A model generated the notes under the pieces. It saw nothing but the letters and a program-made list of their open reading frames with translations, searched no databases and had not been told where the DNA came from. From NCBI GenBank assembly GCA_937888905.1, contig CALATA010000020.1, positions 62,001 through 126,000 of the forward strand: a DNA stretch of 64,000 nt. The letters run 5' to 3'. Positions within the stretch are counted from its first letter, which is position 1. Every line of letters starts with the position of its first letter. The position numbers and the translations under genes are program-made. Origin of the DNA: Terrimonas sp937888905 (GTDB lineage: Bacteria; Bacteroidota; Bacteroidia; Chitinophagales; Chitinophagaceae). This document shows, piece after piece, positions 45,969 to 54,674 of this stretch.

Positions 45969-47382
45969 GTATAGCCTTTATATATGCGCGTTGGCATTGG
46001 TCTTAACCAGTTGCCACGCGCCCAAAATAATAGAGCCGGGCCGTCATGCTGAATTACCGGCTACGTTTGGTACAAGCTCTGATAGCTCGGGCATTGCCGC
46101 GGTTCAATGGCGGAATTTTTTTAATGACAAAGACCTGGCGGCGCTCATCGACACAGCGTTGAAAAATAATCAGGAGCTGATGATTACGTTGCAGGAAATA
46201 GAAATTGCCCGCAATGATGTGCGTGTACGCAAAGCGGCGATTGCTCCTTCGGTGAGTGTGGGCGGAGGAGTTGGTGTGGAGAAGGTGGGACGTTATACCA
46301 GCCAGGGCGCAGGCGATGCCAGTACTGAAATCAAACCCGGAAAAGAAATGCCTGATCCGTTGGGCGATTTCAGGGTAGCGGTCACTGCCAATTGGGAAGC
46401 AGATATCTGGAAAAAACTGCGCAATGCGCGTGATGCTGCTGTTGCACGTTACCTGGCCACCGTTGAAGGAAAGAATTTTGTATTGACAAACCTGATCGCA
46501 GAGGTGGCCAATTCCTATTATGAATTGCTGTCGCTGGACAATCAGTTGCTCATCGTACGGCAAAATATCAATTTACAGAAAAACGCTTTGGAGATTGTGA
46601 AAGTGCAGAAAGAAGCGGCGCGTGCAACGGAGTTGGCGGTGCAAAAATTTCAGGCGGAAGTATTGAAATCACAAAGCCTGGAATATGAACTGCTGCAACA
46701 GATAAAGGAAACCGAGAACCGGATCAATTTCCTGTTGGGCCGTTATCCGCAACCGATCCCACGCGAGACCACGCAATTTCTTACACAATTGCCATCAGCG
46801 GTAAGTGCAGGACTGCCGGCGCAATTGCTGGCTAATCGCCCGGATATTAAACAGGCAGAGCTCGAACTCACTGCCGCCAAACTGGATGTGAAAGTAGCGA
46901 GAGCGGAATTTTATCCCTCGTTGGGAATATCCGCGGCTGTTGGCCTGCAGGCGTTCAAGCCTTCTTATCTGATAAAAATGCCGGAGTCGTTGTTGTATTC
47001 GCTGGCCGGTGACCTGGCTGGTCCGTTGATCAATCGTGGCGCCATCAAAGCGGAATTCAATACCGCGAATGCCAAACAGATACAGGCTTTGTATAATTAT
47101 GAACGCACGGTACTGAATGCTTACCTGGAAGTGTCGACCGAACTTTCCAATATCGGCAACCTGGAAAAAAACTATGATCTCAAATCAAAAGAGGTGGATG
47201 CATTGACGCGGTCCATCGATATATCGAATGATCTGTTCCGTTCGGCGCGGGCGGATTATCTCGAAGTGTTGATGACGCAGCGGGATGCATTGGAGGCCAG
47301 ACTTGAATTGATTGAAACGAAGAAACGCCAACTGGTAGCGGTGGTGAATATTTACCGCGATCTGGGTGGTGGTTGGAAATAG
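45961..47382 (+). CDS. Outer-membrane efflux factor (NodT/TolC family lipoprotein)
   Basis: I start it at the ATG at 45961, which overlaps the pump stop and gives the lipoprotein signal YICALALVLTSC. The 473-residue protein contains the two OEP repeats of outer-membrane efflux factors. Each has the long helices and the strand pair typical of the family (QWRNFFNDKDLAALIDTALK near residue 45, ELTAAKLDVKVARAEFYPSL near residue 300). The duct it forms completes the three-part efflux pump. A strong terminator follows 16 bases after its stop. Confidence 0.94.
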   Translation: MFKYSLYICALALVLTSCHAPKIIEPGRHAELPATFGTSSDSSGIAAVQWRNFFNDKDLAALIDTALKNNQELMITLQEIEIARNDVRVRKAAIAPSVSVGGGVGVEKVGRYTSQGAGDASTEIKPGKEMPDPLGDFRVAVTANWEADIWKKLRNARDAAVARYLATVEGKNFVLTNLIAEVANSYYELLSLDNQLLIVRQNINLQKNALEIVKVQKEAARATELAVQKFQAEVLKSQSLEYELLQQIKETENRINFLLGRYPQPIPRETTQFLTQLPSAVSAGLPAQLLANRPDIKQAELELTAAKLDVKVARAEFYPSLGISAAVGLQAFKPSYLIKMPESLLYSLAGDLAGPLINRGAIKAEFNTANAKQIQALYNYERTVLNAYLEVSTELSNIGNLEKNYDLKSKEVDALTRSIDISNDLFRSARADYLEVLMTQRDALEARLELIETKKRQLVAVVNIYRDLGGGWK

Positions 47383-47397
47383 GGCGAATAGGGATAG

Positions 47398-47420
47398 CCG
47401 GCCTTCGGGCCGGTTTTTTT
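47398..47420 (+). terminator. Intrinsic terminator of RND operon
   Basis: Perfect stem CCGGCC with loop TTCG and GGCCGG, followed by TTTTTTT. It lies 16 bases after the outer-membrane factor stop. The GNRA-like stable TTCG tetraloop and the long T run make this a confident terminator. The rest of the gap to 47581 shows no feature. Confidence 0.9.
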
Positions 47421-47581
47421 ATAATAGTTCGTATTGCGCTACAAGATCGTTAATCACCTCCCTGGTGGTTTTCCGGTTGGTCCTCGACGCCGATTTTAAT
47501 AATAACAATTCGGTAGCGGGTTCTTTCTTTGTATTATTTTCGGCTGGTTGTGCTCCGGCGTTGCTTGCCTGTTATTGGATC

Positions 47582-48385
47582 TTACTTTCCGAACAATCTT
47601 TTTAAAAAGGATTTTCCTGATGTATCTTCTTTGGTCACGTGTCCGTACAATTGACCGGACAACCAGAACTGTCCCTGAATAATGCCATTCACGACAGGTG
47701 TTTCTTCTACAAGCCGCACATCGGCCACAACATCTACCAGTCCGCCGAGTGTATCTGTGAAGAACCAATAAAACTCATCACCTGTCAGCTCGTTTTTCTT
47801 TTTTTCAAAATGCAATATAGAGCCGGTGAACATGGCAGTGGCTTCGGGCCTGCCAGGGGTATTCCGCTCTTCGGAAAAAAATAAACCGCTTGGGACAAAA
47901 GATTTCGACGCAAATTTTACCTCTGTCGAATGATTGTTGTAGGCATCCTCATTTTCGAAGAGAAGAATGTCTTGCGCAAATGCTGCCAGTTGAATATCGA
48001 CGGTCTGCGGGAATTTAATATTGCCGGTTGTTCTGAAATCGGGAACGTCAAAAACAAAAGGGTAAATGCCGGTGTCCGGGTCATCAGGATTTACGGGGTC
48101 GGCCCAGGCATGAAAGGCGCCGTCCAATTCGCTTTCCTGCCTTTCAATGGCGTTAGTTAAACACACTTTTCGCCTGCTCTTTCCGCTGAAATGTGGGTTT
48201 ACGCCAGCGATTTCTTCCCGGATGTTGGATTGAATAAATAATTGTGCTCCCGAGCCATCAGTATAAATTAAATAGTCGCCCTGGTTTGTGGTTATCTGTT
48301 TGCTCTTGGGATACGCTTTACGGAGAACTTCATATAGTTCTTCTTCAGTTCCTATATTAAACCCGACATTGGAAAAATTACTCAT
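47582..48385 (-). CDS. Hypothetical protein, cytoplasmic
   Basis: The start is set at 48385 (MSNFSNVGFNIGTEEELYEV); an upstream in-frame ATG at 48418 is less convincing. The 267-residue product has no signal or membrane helix. Recognisable phrases are the opening NVGFNIGTEEELYEVLRKAY and a C-terminal block DEFYWFFTDTLGGLVDVVAD followed by GIIQGQFWLSGQLYGHV. The last residues are basic (FLKRLFGK). I do not recognise the family. It is convergent with the RND operon and separated from it by the terminator. Confidence 0.7.
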   Translation of the reverse strand: MSNFSNVGFNIGTEEELYEVLRKAYPKSKQITTNQGDYLIYTDGSGAQLFIQSNIREEIAGVNPHFSGKSRRKVCLTNAIERQESELDGAFHAWADPVNPDDPDTGIYPFVFDVPDFRTTGNIKFPQTVDIQLAAFAQDILLFENEDAYNNHSTEVKFASKSFVPSGLFFSEERNTPGRPEATAMFTGSILHFEKKKNELTGDEFYWFFTDTLGGLVDVVADVRLVEETPVVNGIIQGQFWLSGQLYGHVTKEDTSGKSFLKRLFGK

Positions 48386-48677
48386 CAGCCTATTGCGGTT
48401 TGTTTGCAATATATTCATCTCCGTTCAATTATTCGTACACATTAACGAGCTAAAGTGCTGTAACCCAATCAAACGTTGTTAATGTTTGCGCTTTTTATAC
48501 AAGAATAATAGGCAGACTGGTAATAATAACCTACCTTCAGGATATTACGACACAAGTTCAACACCTCTGGTCTGGATCAGTTTTTAATTCTTACATTTCG
48601 ATTGGTAACAATTTCCTTCTCCTCTTTACTCGATCTGCGGTCCTTCTGTCAATTTTTTACCTATCAATTTTAGTATT
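48386..48677. other. Intergenic region upstream of the RNA-binding protein gene
   Basis: This 292-base gap must hold the promoters of two divergent genes, 47582-48385 and 48678-48947. The last 130 bases are rich in C and T (TTTCCTTCTCCTCTTTACTC), as in a long leader. I found no clear TAnnTTTG/TTTG promoter pair and no riboswitch structure I could name. Confidence 0.4.
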
Positions 48678-48947
48678 ATGAACATGTATGTGTCAAACCT
48701 GGGCTTCCATGTGCAGGACGAAGAACTCAAACAACTTTTTGCAGCATTCGGAGAAGTGACTTCTGCCCGTGTTATCAAAGACAAGCTCACAGGACGCAGC
48801 CGCGGCTTTGCTTTTGTGGAAATGACCTCAGAAGATGAAGCGCAAACCGCGATGAAATCACTTAACAACAAAGAAGTAGAAGGCCGTCCGCTTTCTATCA
48901 GTGTTGCACGCGAGAAGGAAAGTTCTCCCCGTCGTAACAACTGGTAA
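48678..48947 (+). CDS. RRM-type RNA-binding protein
   Basis: The 89-residue protein is a single RNA-recognition motif. RNP2 is MYVSNL at the start and RNP1 is RGFAFVEM near residue 46, with the usual helix and strand pattern between them. A basic tail ends in SPRRNNW. Similar small RRM proteins in cyanobacteria and Bacteroidota bind single-stranded RNA, are often cold-induced, and may act as RNA chaperones. It stands first in a run of genes that includes a cold-shock-domain protein and a fatty-acid desaturase. The long pyrimidine-rich leader before it could carry post-transcriptional control. Confidence 0.95.
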   Translation: MNMYVSNLGFHVQDEELKQLFAAFGEVTSARVIKDKLTGRSRGFAFVEMTSEDEAQTAMKSLNNKEVEGRPLSISVAREKESSPRRNNW

Positions 48948-49034
48948 GAAATTATACGGTTGCCATACGCAACATGACCTCTTTAATGCATGCGCAGCGG
49001 CAATTCGCTGCCATGCCTTTTTCTCATTTAAAAA

Positions 49035-49340
49035 ATGCCAATGACATTTAGTAAAGATGATATGTGCTTTATTCATTACCGTTGGGAGAAAGACGAAAGA
49101 CCAGCGGGTGAAGTTTTTTGCGGCGAACCGTCCAGACGCATATTCGATCCCTTTAATGGCGATCAGGTACTTTTTCTCATCAATTTTTATGGCTCGGTTG
49201 TCAAGTCTTTCGGACTCAAAGATGCTCATGCACTCGAACGTAAAATTGCCCACCAACTACCACTTGAACGTAAAAGTGAACGATCCGTTTATAACTGGAT
49301 CGTTGAGTCCATGAATGTCATGGACGGCAATATGGCGTAG
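49035..49340 (+). CDS. Small hypothetical protein, cold-cluster member
   Basis: The 101-residue product starts MPMTFSKDDMCFIHYRWEKD and has a regular middle (PFNGDQVLFLINFYGSVVKS), then a helical tail (AHALERKIAHQLPLERKSER). It contains no signal or membrane helix. I chose this frame over an overlapping one at 49057-49314 because its composition is more protein-like and it fills the space between neighbours without odd overlaps. No family is recognised. The gene sits 87 bases after the RRM gene and 36 bases before the cold-shock protein. Confidence 0.6.
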   Translation: MPMTFSKDDMCFIHYRWEKDERPAGEVFCGEPSRRIFDPFNGDQVLFLINFYGSVVKSFGLKDAHALERKIAHQLPLERKSERSVYNWIVESMNVMDGNMA

Positions 49341-49376
49341 ACAATAAATCAGTTATCAGTAAACAATAGAGCAAGC

Positions 49377-49826
49377 ATGGCTAAATCACGGGAAACGTAT
49401 AACAAAAAAAGCAAAGAGCAAAAAAGAAGTAAAGAACGTCAGGACAAAAAAGAGAAGATGGAGGAGCGTAAGAAGAACGCCCAGAAAGGTAAGAGTCTTG
49501 ACGAAATGATGGCGTACGTAGATGAAAACGGAAACATTTCGGACAGGCCACCTGATCCGCGTGCGAAAAAAGTTTTCAAAGCTGAAGATATGCAGATAGG
49601 CATTCCCAAGGGAAATGAACGTGATACAACACATTCCGGAACCATCCAGTTTTTCAACGACGAAAAAGGTTTTGGCTTTATCATGGATCATCAGCGCAAC
49701 GAACGGATTTTCTTTCACCACAGTGCACTCACCGAAGAAGTCAATTTGAACGACAAAGTGACATTCGATATACAGCCCGGCGACAGAGGCTGGGTGGCAG
49801 TGGATATCCGTAAAAAAGGACAATAA
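49377..49826 (+). CDS. Cold-shock-domain protein with basic N-terminal extension
   Basis: The 149-residue protein has about 85 residues of highly charged, Lys/Glu-rich, probably disordered sequence (KEQKRSKERQDKKEKMEERK), then a cold-shock domain. The nucleic-acid-binding motif is GFGFIMD within the segment GTIQFFNDEKGFGFIMDHQR, and the second aromatic motif is IFFHHSAL. The domain ends DRGWVAVDIRKKGQ. It is expected to bind single-stranded RNA or DNA and to unfold structures at low temperature. The long basic tail is common in Bacteroidota members but absent from E. coli CspA, and could add ribosome or RNA contact. It is followed 17 bases later by a small gene. Confidence 0.93.
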   Translation: MAKSRETYNKKSKEQKRSKERQDKKEKMEERKKNAQKGKSLDEMMAYVDENGNISDRPPDPRAKKVFKAEDMQIGIPKGNERDTTHSGTIQFFNDEKGFGFIMDHQRNERIFFHHSALTEEVNLNDKVTFDIQPGDRGWVAVDIRKKGQ

Positions 49827-49843
49827 CATAACCGAAGAACAAT

Positions 49844-50107
49844 ATGACTAACGATGTGATAGAAAAATTTGTGGAAGACCGCCAGCGGTCTAGCAAAATT
49901 GTACGCATTCAATTCAAGACGAGAGAAGCAATCACCGGATTGTTCATCGTTGCATCTGATTACCAGGAAATGAAAAAGAAGAATTTCTGGCGTATCGTGG
50001 CGGCCTCCAAACACGACGAATGGTTAAGTACAAACAACCTTTCCTGCAGCCGGCTTTTCAGCGGTGGCGAGTTTTCCAAAATAAGCGATCTGGTAGACAA
50101 AGGATAA
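49844..50107 (+). CDS. Small protein, possibly with an Sm-like fold
   Basis: The 87-residue product contains KIVRIQFKTREAITGLFIVA, then SDYQEMKKKNFWRIVAASKH. The spacing of the first strand pair with a turn (VRIQFKTREAITGLF) resembles the Sm1 strand pattern seen in Hfq and LSm proteins, but the Hfq signature in Sm2 is not visible. It lies just after the cold-shock protein gene, which would fit an RNA-binding partner. The fold suggestion is weak and comes from pattern only. No signal or membrane helix is present. Confidence 0.6.
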   Translation: MTNDVIEKFVEDRQRSSKIVRIQFKTREAITGLFIVASDYQEMKKKNFWRIVAASKHDEWLSTNNLSCSRLFSGGEFSKISDLVDKG

Positions 50108-50154
50108 GTTATTTATCCACTGGTCAAGAGCTTTACTGACGTAAAAGGTGATGT

Positions 50155-50457
50155 ATGGAAGGAGATATCCGGATTATCCGGGCAGAATTTTACAGTATTG
50201 CAAATGATGTTTTTCAAACGACTTACCGGTCGTTCAGGAAAGACGTGTCTTCTATGGACAGAAATGCGAATGAAAATGTCCATCAGATGGCCAGATCCAA
50301 ATACAGCAACCAATTACGACGAACACTCGAGCATGAGGCGAATGCCTTAATTGCGCGTTGCCAGGGCATTGGTGTGAGGCATGAGCTTAGCACCGCGTTG
50401 GTAGAAACCATAAGCTTTTTCCACGACGAATTTTTGCGAAAAGCGGATGAGATTTGA
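50155..50457 (+). CDS. Small helical hypothetical protein
   Basis: The 100-residue product is predicted to be mainly helical, with long runs lacking Pro/Gly (AEFYSIANDVFQTTYRSFRK, then KYSNQLRRTLEHEANALIAR). It has a single Cys and no signal peptide. It ends 91 bases before the desaturase gene. No family recognised. Its place in the cold-related cluster is the only hint of function. Confidence 0.55.
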   Translation: MEGDIRIIRAEFYSIANDVFQTTYRSFRKDVSSMDRNANENVHQMARSKYSNQLRRTLEHEANALIARCQGIGVRHELSTALVETISFFHDEFLRKADEI

Positions 50458-50548
50458 GTGAATCTGCGCATCCGTTATATACGTATATAACTTACTGACT
50501 ATTGTGAGAACGAATTGTGCGGCAGTTAATATACAATAAAAAACAAAT

Positions 50549-51574
50549 ATGGCTTTTATAGACCAGATATTGCAACGTCCTTCTTACGGATGGAAGAATG
50601 ATAAAGGAGAGTTAGTAGTCCCATCCAATCGTACCCTTTTTAAAGAAGCACTGTCCCGCCTCAATATATTTGCTTCCCGCAAAAACTGGATATCCGTATT
50701 GAGTGTCCTGATGGTCGTTTGCTTACTGCCATTTTTTTATTTTTTTATTACCGACTATTTTTCCTGGCAGTTGATGCTGTTGATTGCCTTTTACAGCCTG
50801 ATCGTGATGGGAACACATGGCACCGTCTGGTTTCACCGTTATTGTACCCACAAGGCCTATAAATTCAGTCATCCCATCTGGCGTTTCCTGACACAGCATC
50901 TGGTGATCAAAACGCTTCCCGAGGAGATTTATGTGATCTCGCACCACGTGCACCATACCAAGTCCGATCAACCCGGCGACCCTTACAACTCGCGTGGCGG
51001 ATTGTGGTATTGTATGCTGGCTGAATTCAATCATCAGCGGATATCTCCGGACCTTTCCGAAACTGACTACCTGAAAGTAGCGCGTTTTATGCGACACACG
51101 GGCGTGGAGATCAATTCTTACCAGCAATACAAAAAATGGGGTTCGGTGGCCAATCCACTTTATACCATTGCCATGTGGTTGCTCAACTGGTCGGTTTGGT
51201 TTACGATCCTGTATTTTATCGGCGGACCGGCGCTCGCCTGCGCCATATTCTCCAGTGCCCTGCTGTGGTTTGTACTGGTAAGAGCGTTTAACTATACCGG
51301 ACACGCCAAAGGCGAGGAGAAACATGTCGATGGTCTAGACTTCGACCGTAGTAATTTATCGGTCAATCAAACCCGTCCGGGCATCTTTACCGGCGAGTGG
51401 CACAACAATCACCATCTTTATCCCGGCAGTGCACGCGCCGGTTTCCTGAAATACCAATTCGATCCTGCCTGGATTTTTATCTACAGTATGTATAAGATTG
51501 GTGTCGTTTCCTCTTATCATGATTCGAAGAAGGAGTTTTTGAAGAAGTATCACGAAGCTCAGCGATCATGCTAA
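50549..51574 (+). CDS. Acyl-CoA/acyl-lipid delta-9 type fatty-acid desaturase
   Basis: The 341-residue membrane protein shows the three His boxes of fatty-acid desaturases: HRYCTH near residue 94, HHVHH near residue 133, and EWHNNHH near residue 282. These together bind the di-iron centre. Four membrane helices are visible, for example ISVLSVLMVVCLLPFFYFFI and the pair around WLLNWSVWFTILYFI. It introduces a double bond into saturated acyl chains, a standard response that keeps membranes fluid in the cold. The upstream genes code RRM and cold-shock-domain proteins, supporting this role. The stretch between 50458 and 50548 probably holds its promoter. Confidence 0.93.
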   Translation: MAFIDQILQRPSYGWKNDKGELVVPSNRTLFKEALSRLNIFASRKNWISVLSVLMVVCLLPFFYFFITDYFSWQLMLLIAFYSLIVMGTHGTVWFHRYCTHKAYKFSHPIWRFLTQHLVIKTLPEEIYVISHHVHHTKSDQPGDPYNSRGGLWYCMLAEFNHQRISPDLSETDYLKVARFMRHTGVEINSYQQYKKWGSVANPLYTIAMWLLNWSVWFTILYFIGGPALACAIFSSALLWFVLVRAFNYTGHAKGEEKHVDGLDFDRSNLSVNQTRPGIFTGEWHNNHHLYPGSARAGFLKYQFDPAWIFIYSMYKIGVVSSYHDSKKEFLKKYHEAQRSC

Positions 51575-51618
51575 CATTTCAAACCGCGGGTGTTCCCGCA
51601 GAACGTTACACTATACAC

Positions 51619-52308
51619 TCAGCTACGATACTTTTTAATCATTCTCAGATGGCCATCGTCCCATAAATAAGTGGCCGAGTGAATATTCAATGGATCTGTA
51701 TAGGTCGTTTCCAATGCCATCTTTTCTATATGAGCATCAAAACTGCTTTTGCCGGTCGTAAATAGCAGCGTACCTGAATTGATAATGTTGACATGCAGTA
51801 CTTCTGCTTCCAGGTCAGCCTTCAGTTTTTCCACGAAGTCAGTGTCGTAGACCAATGAGGTGGCCAGGCCAATCTGACTTGTGATACGGAACATCCTGTC
51901 GCCCGATCCCGGATCCGTCATTACATCTATTTTCAGTCCCAACGCAGACAAATTATGCAGGCATGCTTCAAATAACTGGTCTTCTGTAATCCCATATTTA
52001 GCCAGGTCGGATTTGAATACGTAGTCAATCCCTGTGTTGCCATTAGGTTGTTTTTTTACTTTGGCTGCAAAAGCACCGATGTCATCTCCCAATTTGTCGT
52101 TGACAATTATTTGTTCGAACGTGTCTTCCGCTTCAAAATTCCGGATAACTGGTGTGAAAAAATGCATGTCTTCGTCAAGGTTTACTTTTCTCTCAGCGGT
52201 ATCGCCTACCCTGATGTGGGTAGACCCTTCTTTGGTTTTTATCTTGATGGCAGAAACATTTTCCGGTGCTTTAGAGGAGGATGTCTTTTTTTTGAAAAAT
52301 CTAAACAT
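51619..52308 (-). CDS. Hypothetical protein (229 aa), cytoplasmic
   Basis: The product starts MFRFFKKKTSSSKAPENVSA, without signal peptide. It has an alpha/beta composition, with notable stretches GNTGIDYVFKSDLAKYGITE and IINSGTLLFTTGKSSFDAHI and an ending YLWDDGHLRMIKKYRS. I do not recognise the family. It is on the opposite strand to the desaturase, 45 bases away, and about 95 bases from the TPR protein gene that follows on the same strand. Confidence 0.7.
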   Translation of the reverse strand: MFRFFKKKTSSSKAPENVSAIKIKTKEGSTHIRVGDTAERKVNLDEDMHFFTPVIRNFEAEDTFEQIIVNDKLGDDIGAFAAKVKKQPNGNTGIDYVFKSDLAKYGITEDQLFEACLHNLSALGLKIDVMTDPGSGDRMFRITSQIGLATSLVYDTDFVEKLKADLEAEVLHVNIINSGTLLFTTGKSSFDAHIEKMALETTYTDPLNIHSATYLWDDGHLRMIKKYRS

Positions 52309-52402
52309 AGCGATGATGGTTATGCTGGCGGTTAATTATCGGGGTAAATAAATGTGTTTATAATTCGCAGGTACGTTTTATTCTTTATTAATACACTTCG
52401 GT

Positions 52403-53491
52403 TTAATTATATTGAGTAGAGTGAAACCGGTTATTGTTGTCCACCTTCATCTGGTTATCGGCAAACCATTTAATGAAGTTGTCCCATTTGTTTTCGTTAT
52501 CACTGCGCCATTTTTCAAAACCTTCTTCGTCTCCCATCTGGAGGAGCCAGGTATTATAGGCATCGAGGTGACCGGCGTCTTTTACTTTCTGCTGGTAATC
52601 GAATAAGACGTTGGGGTAGGTTTTGTTGAAGCCCTGTTTGAAATAAAACTCAAGAAACCGGGTTCTGATACGGTTAAGGGACACCAGGTCGATTTTTTTC
52701 TCCATATCCAATGCCAGCATCAACGTGGGTTCATAGATAAAGCAGTAGGGCAATTTGATGTTCTTCGGATCTTTAAGCGCGCTTACATCCATGGTCATTT
52801 GCTGACAAAAGCTGACAGTCATGGAAGTATCGGAAGTAAATTTGATTTCCTTTTTGTAAGTGTCGAAAAGCAGTTCGCTGATCTCCGCTGTGCGTTTACT
52901 GTTGCGTTCCAGGTTCATGAAAATCTCACCGTAGAGCATTCCCCATATTTCATTATTGGAACTAAGGTAGATTCTTGCCGCGCGATAGTAGTTGGAGGGA
53001 AAGCGCGGGTCCACCTCGATTCCTTTTTCGTAAAAAGGGAGTGCTTTTGCATAGTCCTTTTTGATCCAATACACGTTTCCTTTTTCAAGGTGTAACATGC
53101 CGGAGTTGGGAAACTTTCTCAGGCCGGCGTCGTACACTTCGAGCGCTTTATCGGGTTGTTCAAGATAGTCATAGCTGTTGCCGAGTAGCTGAAAAACGGC
53201 CGGGATTACGTCTTTACGGCTGGTCAGTTTTTCCAGCAAGCGAATGGCTGTTTTATAATCTTTCTGCAGGTAATGGGCGTAGGCCATTTCGTAGGGAAAA
53301 TCCAGCAGGTCGGGATTCAGTTTCTGTCCTTCTTCCAGCGCTTTGATACTTTCTTCATATTTACCATCGTCCATTAATTCGATGCCTTCACGCAGTTTGG
53401 CAAGCGCTTTTTCTTTGTCGGACTGCGCAAAAAGGATTTGGGAAACGAGTAATAGTGCAAATAGGGAAAGCTTTTTCAGTTGTTGGAGCAT
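52403..53491 (-). CDS. Secreted TPR-repeat protein
   Basis: I start it at the Met that begins MLQQLKKLSLFALLLVSQIL, giving a 362-residue protein with a signal peptide ending in FAQ. An open extension further upstream (from a TTG) lacks coding character and places 66 unlikely residues before the signal. Residues about 25-200 hold tetratricopeptide repeats: KEKALAKLREGIELMDDGKY, DKALEVYDAGLRKFPNSGML and YAKALPFYEKGIEVDPRFPS. The C-terminal half (about 200-362) is helical with no named domain. TPRs bind partner proteins, so it is probably a periplasmic scaffold. Confidence 0.85.
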   Translation of the reverse strand: MLQQLKKLSLFALLLVSQILFAQSDKEKALAKLREGIELMDDGKYEESIKALEEGQKLNPDLLDFPYEMAYAHYLQKDYKTAIRLLEKLTSRKDVIPAVFQLLGNSYDYLEQPDKALEVYDAGLRKFPNSGMLHLEKGNVYWIKKDYAKALPFYEKGIEVDPRFPSNYYRAARIYLSSNNEIWGMLYGEIFMNLERNSKRTAEISELLFDTYKKEIKFTSDTSMTVSFCQQMTMDVSALKDPKNIKLPYCFIYEPTLMLALDMEKKIDLVSLNRIRTRFLEFYFKQGFNKTYPNVLFDYQQKVKDAGHLDAYNTWLLQMGDEEGFEKWRSDNENKWDNFIKWFADNQMKVDNNNRFHSTQYN

Positions 53492-53627
53492 GGGTGATGG
53501 TTTTGCGGTACGAGGGTATTTTGGCACTGAAAATACAAAATACATGAAAAGATGAGGCCGTAAAATAAGCCGGTCTTTTTTGAGCACAGAAATATGTACT
53601 GGCAATAAACACAGATGTACCTCCCAC

Positions 53628-53656
53628 AAAAAAAGAGAGCATCTTCCGATGATCTC
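53628..53656 (-). terminator. Putative intrinsic terminator on minus strand
   Basis: Stem GAGAGCATC (53635-53643), loop TTCC, and GATGATCTC (53648-53656), one mismatch. On the minus strand it is followed by TTTTTTT. It may end the two-component operon that lies further right, or an unseen transcript. The distance of about 310 bases from the LytTR gene weakens the link. Confidence 0.5.
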
Positions 53657-53966
53657 TTTCAGTAGGTCCGAAAGGACAATGTTAAACAAAGTAACCTTGT
53701 TTTTCAGTGAGTTGTATGAAGATTTACTTTTGAACTATCCATGCAGATTTGAGTAAACTTAAGAACTCAATTGAACAGTCGAAGGGGCGAAGCGATTCTT
53801 AACGATTTGAGAGAATTGACAACATCTCTGTATACATATGGTTCTGATGAAAATAAGAAAAGCTCCGGAACATTTATGTTGTACTAACAGTGGCTTACCG
53901 GAAATATGCACCCACTTAAAGAGTATGGATGGATTCGAATCTAAAGGGTTACGTCTTTCCTCTATT
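53657..53966. other. Intergenic region without recognised gene
   Basis: About 310 bases between the terminator and the response regulator. It includes a small GGTCC-GAAA-GGAC hairpin near 53664-53677 and otherwise A/T-rich sequence. I found no open frame with family resemblance on either strand. Confidence 0.5.
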
Positions 53967-54674
53967 TCAACTCCTTAATTTACCCGCCACATCGTCTTTA
54001 TAACTATAACCAATTGGAATTTTGAGGCTTCCGATTTCGATTTCAGCAGTACTAAACGCCGTTATCTTATTCCTGTTTATGATAAAGGATTTATGTATCC
54101 GTAAGAAGGAAGGGGGTAGTTCTTTTTCTATTTTACTAATCTGGTATTTTACTAGTATTTTCTGTCCATTCTCAAGCGTAACTTGTATAAAATCTTTTAG
54201 GCTTTCGATATACAGGATGCTTGCTTCGTTTAACTGGTGTGTTTTGGTTCCCGATTTCAGGTAAACAAAGCGGGGAAGAACAGATTGCCCCAACGACGCT
54301 TGTACTGGTGACTGTCTCCTCTGCCGGCTATAAAACTTCTCAACAGCTCCCAAAAACCGATCAAAAGTGATGGGTTTTAGCACGTAGTCAATTATATCAA
54401 AAGCATATCCGTCTATTGCATACTCCCTGTGGGCCGTGGTGATGATTACTGCCGGGGGCGTTTTTAGTACTTTAAGGAGATCAATACCGGACAATTTCGG
54501 CATTTGTATATCGAGGAATAATAAATCTACCGGGTGTTCACGCAACATGAGCGATACTTCCAGTGCACTGGCGCAGACGCCTTTCAGATCCAGAATTCCA
54601 GATTCTTCCACATATTTCTTCAGCAAATCCTGGGCAAGGGGTTCGTCATCAGCAATAATACAGGAAGCGATCAT
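53967..54674 (-). CDS. LytTR-type response regulator
   Basis: The 235-residue protein has an N-terminal receiver domain with the acidic pair (IIADDEPLAQ), the phospho-acceptor aspartate in LLFLDIQMPKLSG near residue 54 and the conserved Lys in DYVLKPITFDRF. The C-terminal LytTR DNA-binding domain follows (FVYLKSGTKTHQLNEASILY and RIHKSFIINRNKITAF). Its ATG overlaps the histidine-kinase stop by four bases, so the two form a two-component pair. The target genes are unknown; the beta-lactamase-like gene starting at 55936 is divergent and is a candidate. Confidence 0.95.
   Translation of the reverse strand: MIASCIIADDEPLAQDLLKKYVEESGILDLKGVCASALEVSLMLREHPVDLLFLDIQMPKLSGIDLLKVLKTPPAVIITTAHREYAIDGYAFDIIDYVLKPITFDRFLGAVEKFYSRQRRQSPVQASLGQSVLPRFVYLKSGTKTHQLNEASILYIESLKDFIQVTLENGQKILVKYQISKIEKELPPSFLRIHKSFIINRNKITAFSTAEIEIGSLKIPIGYSYKDDVAGKLRS

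Noticed and set aside
47366..47605. Plus-strand frame across the RND terminator
   Set aside because: It overlaps the end of the outer-membrane factor and a strong terminator and shows no family features.
49057..49314. Alternative frame overlapping the 49035-49340 gene
   Set aside because: Its composition is less protein-like and it would overlap the preferred frame entirely.
53492..53689. N-terminal extension of the TPR protein
   Set aside because: It begins with TTG, lacks coding character and would hide the clear signal peptide behind 66 residues.
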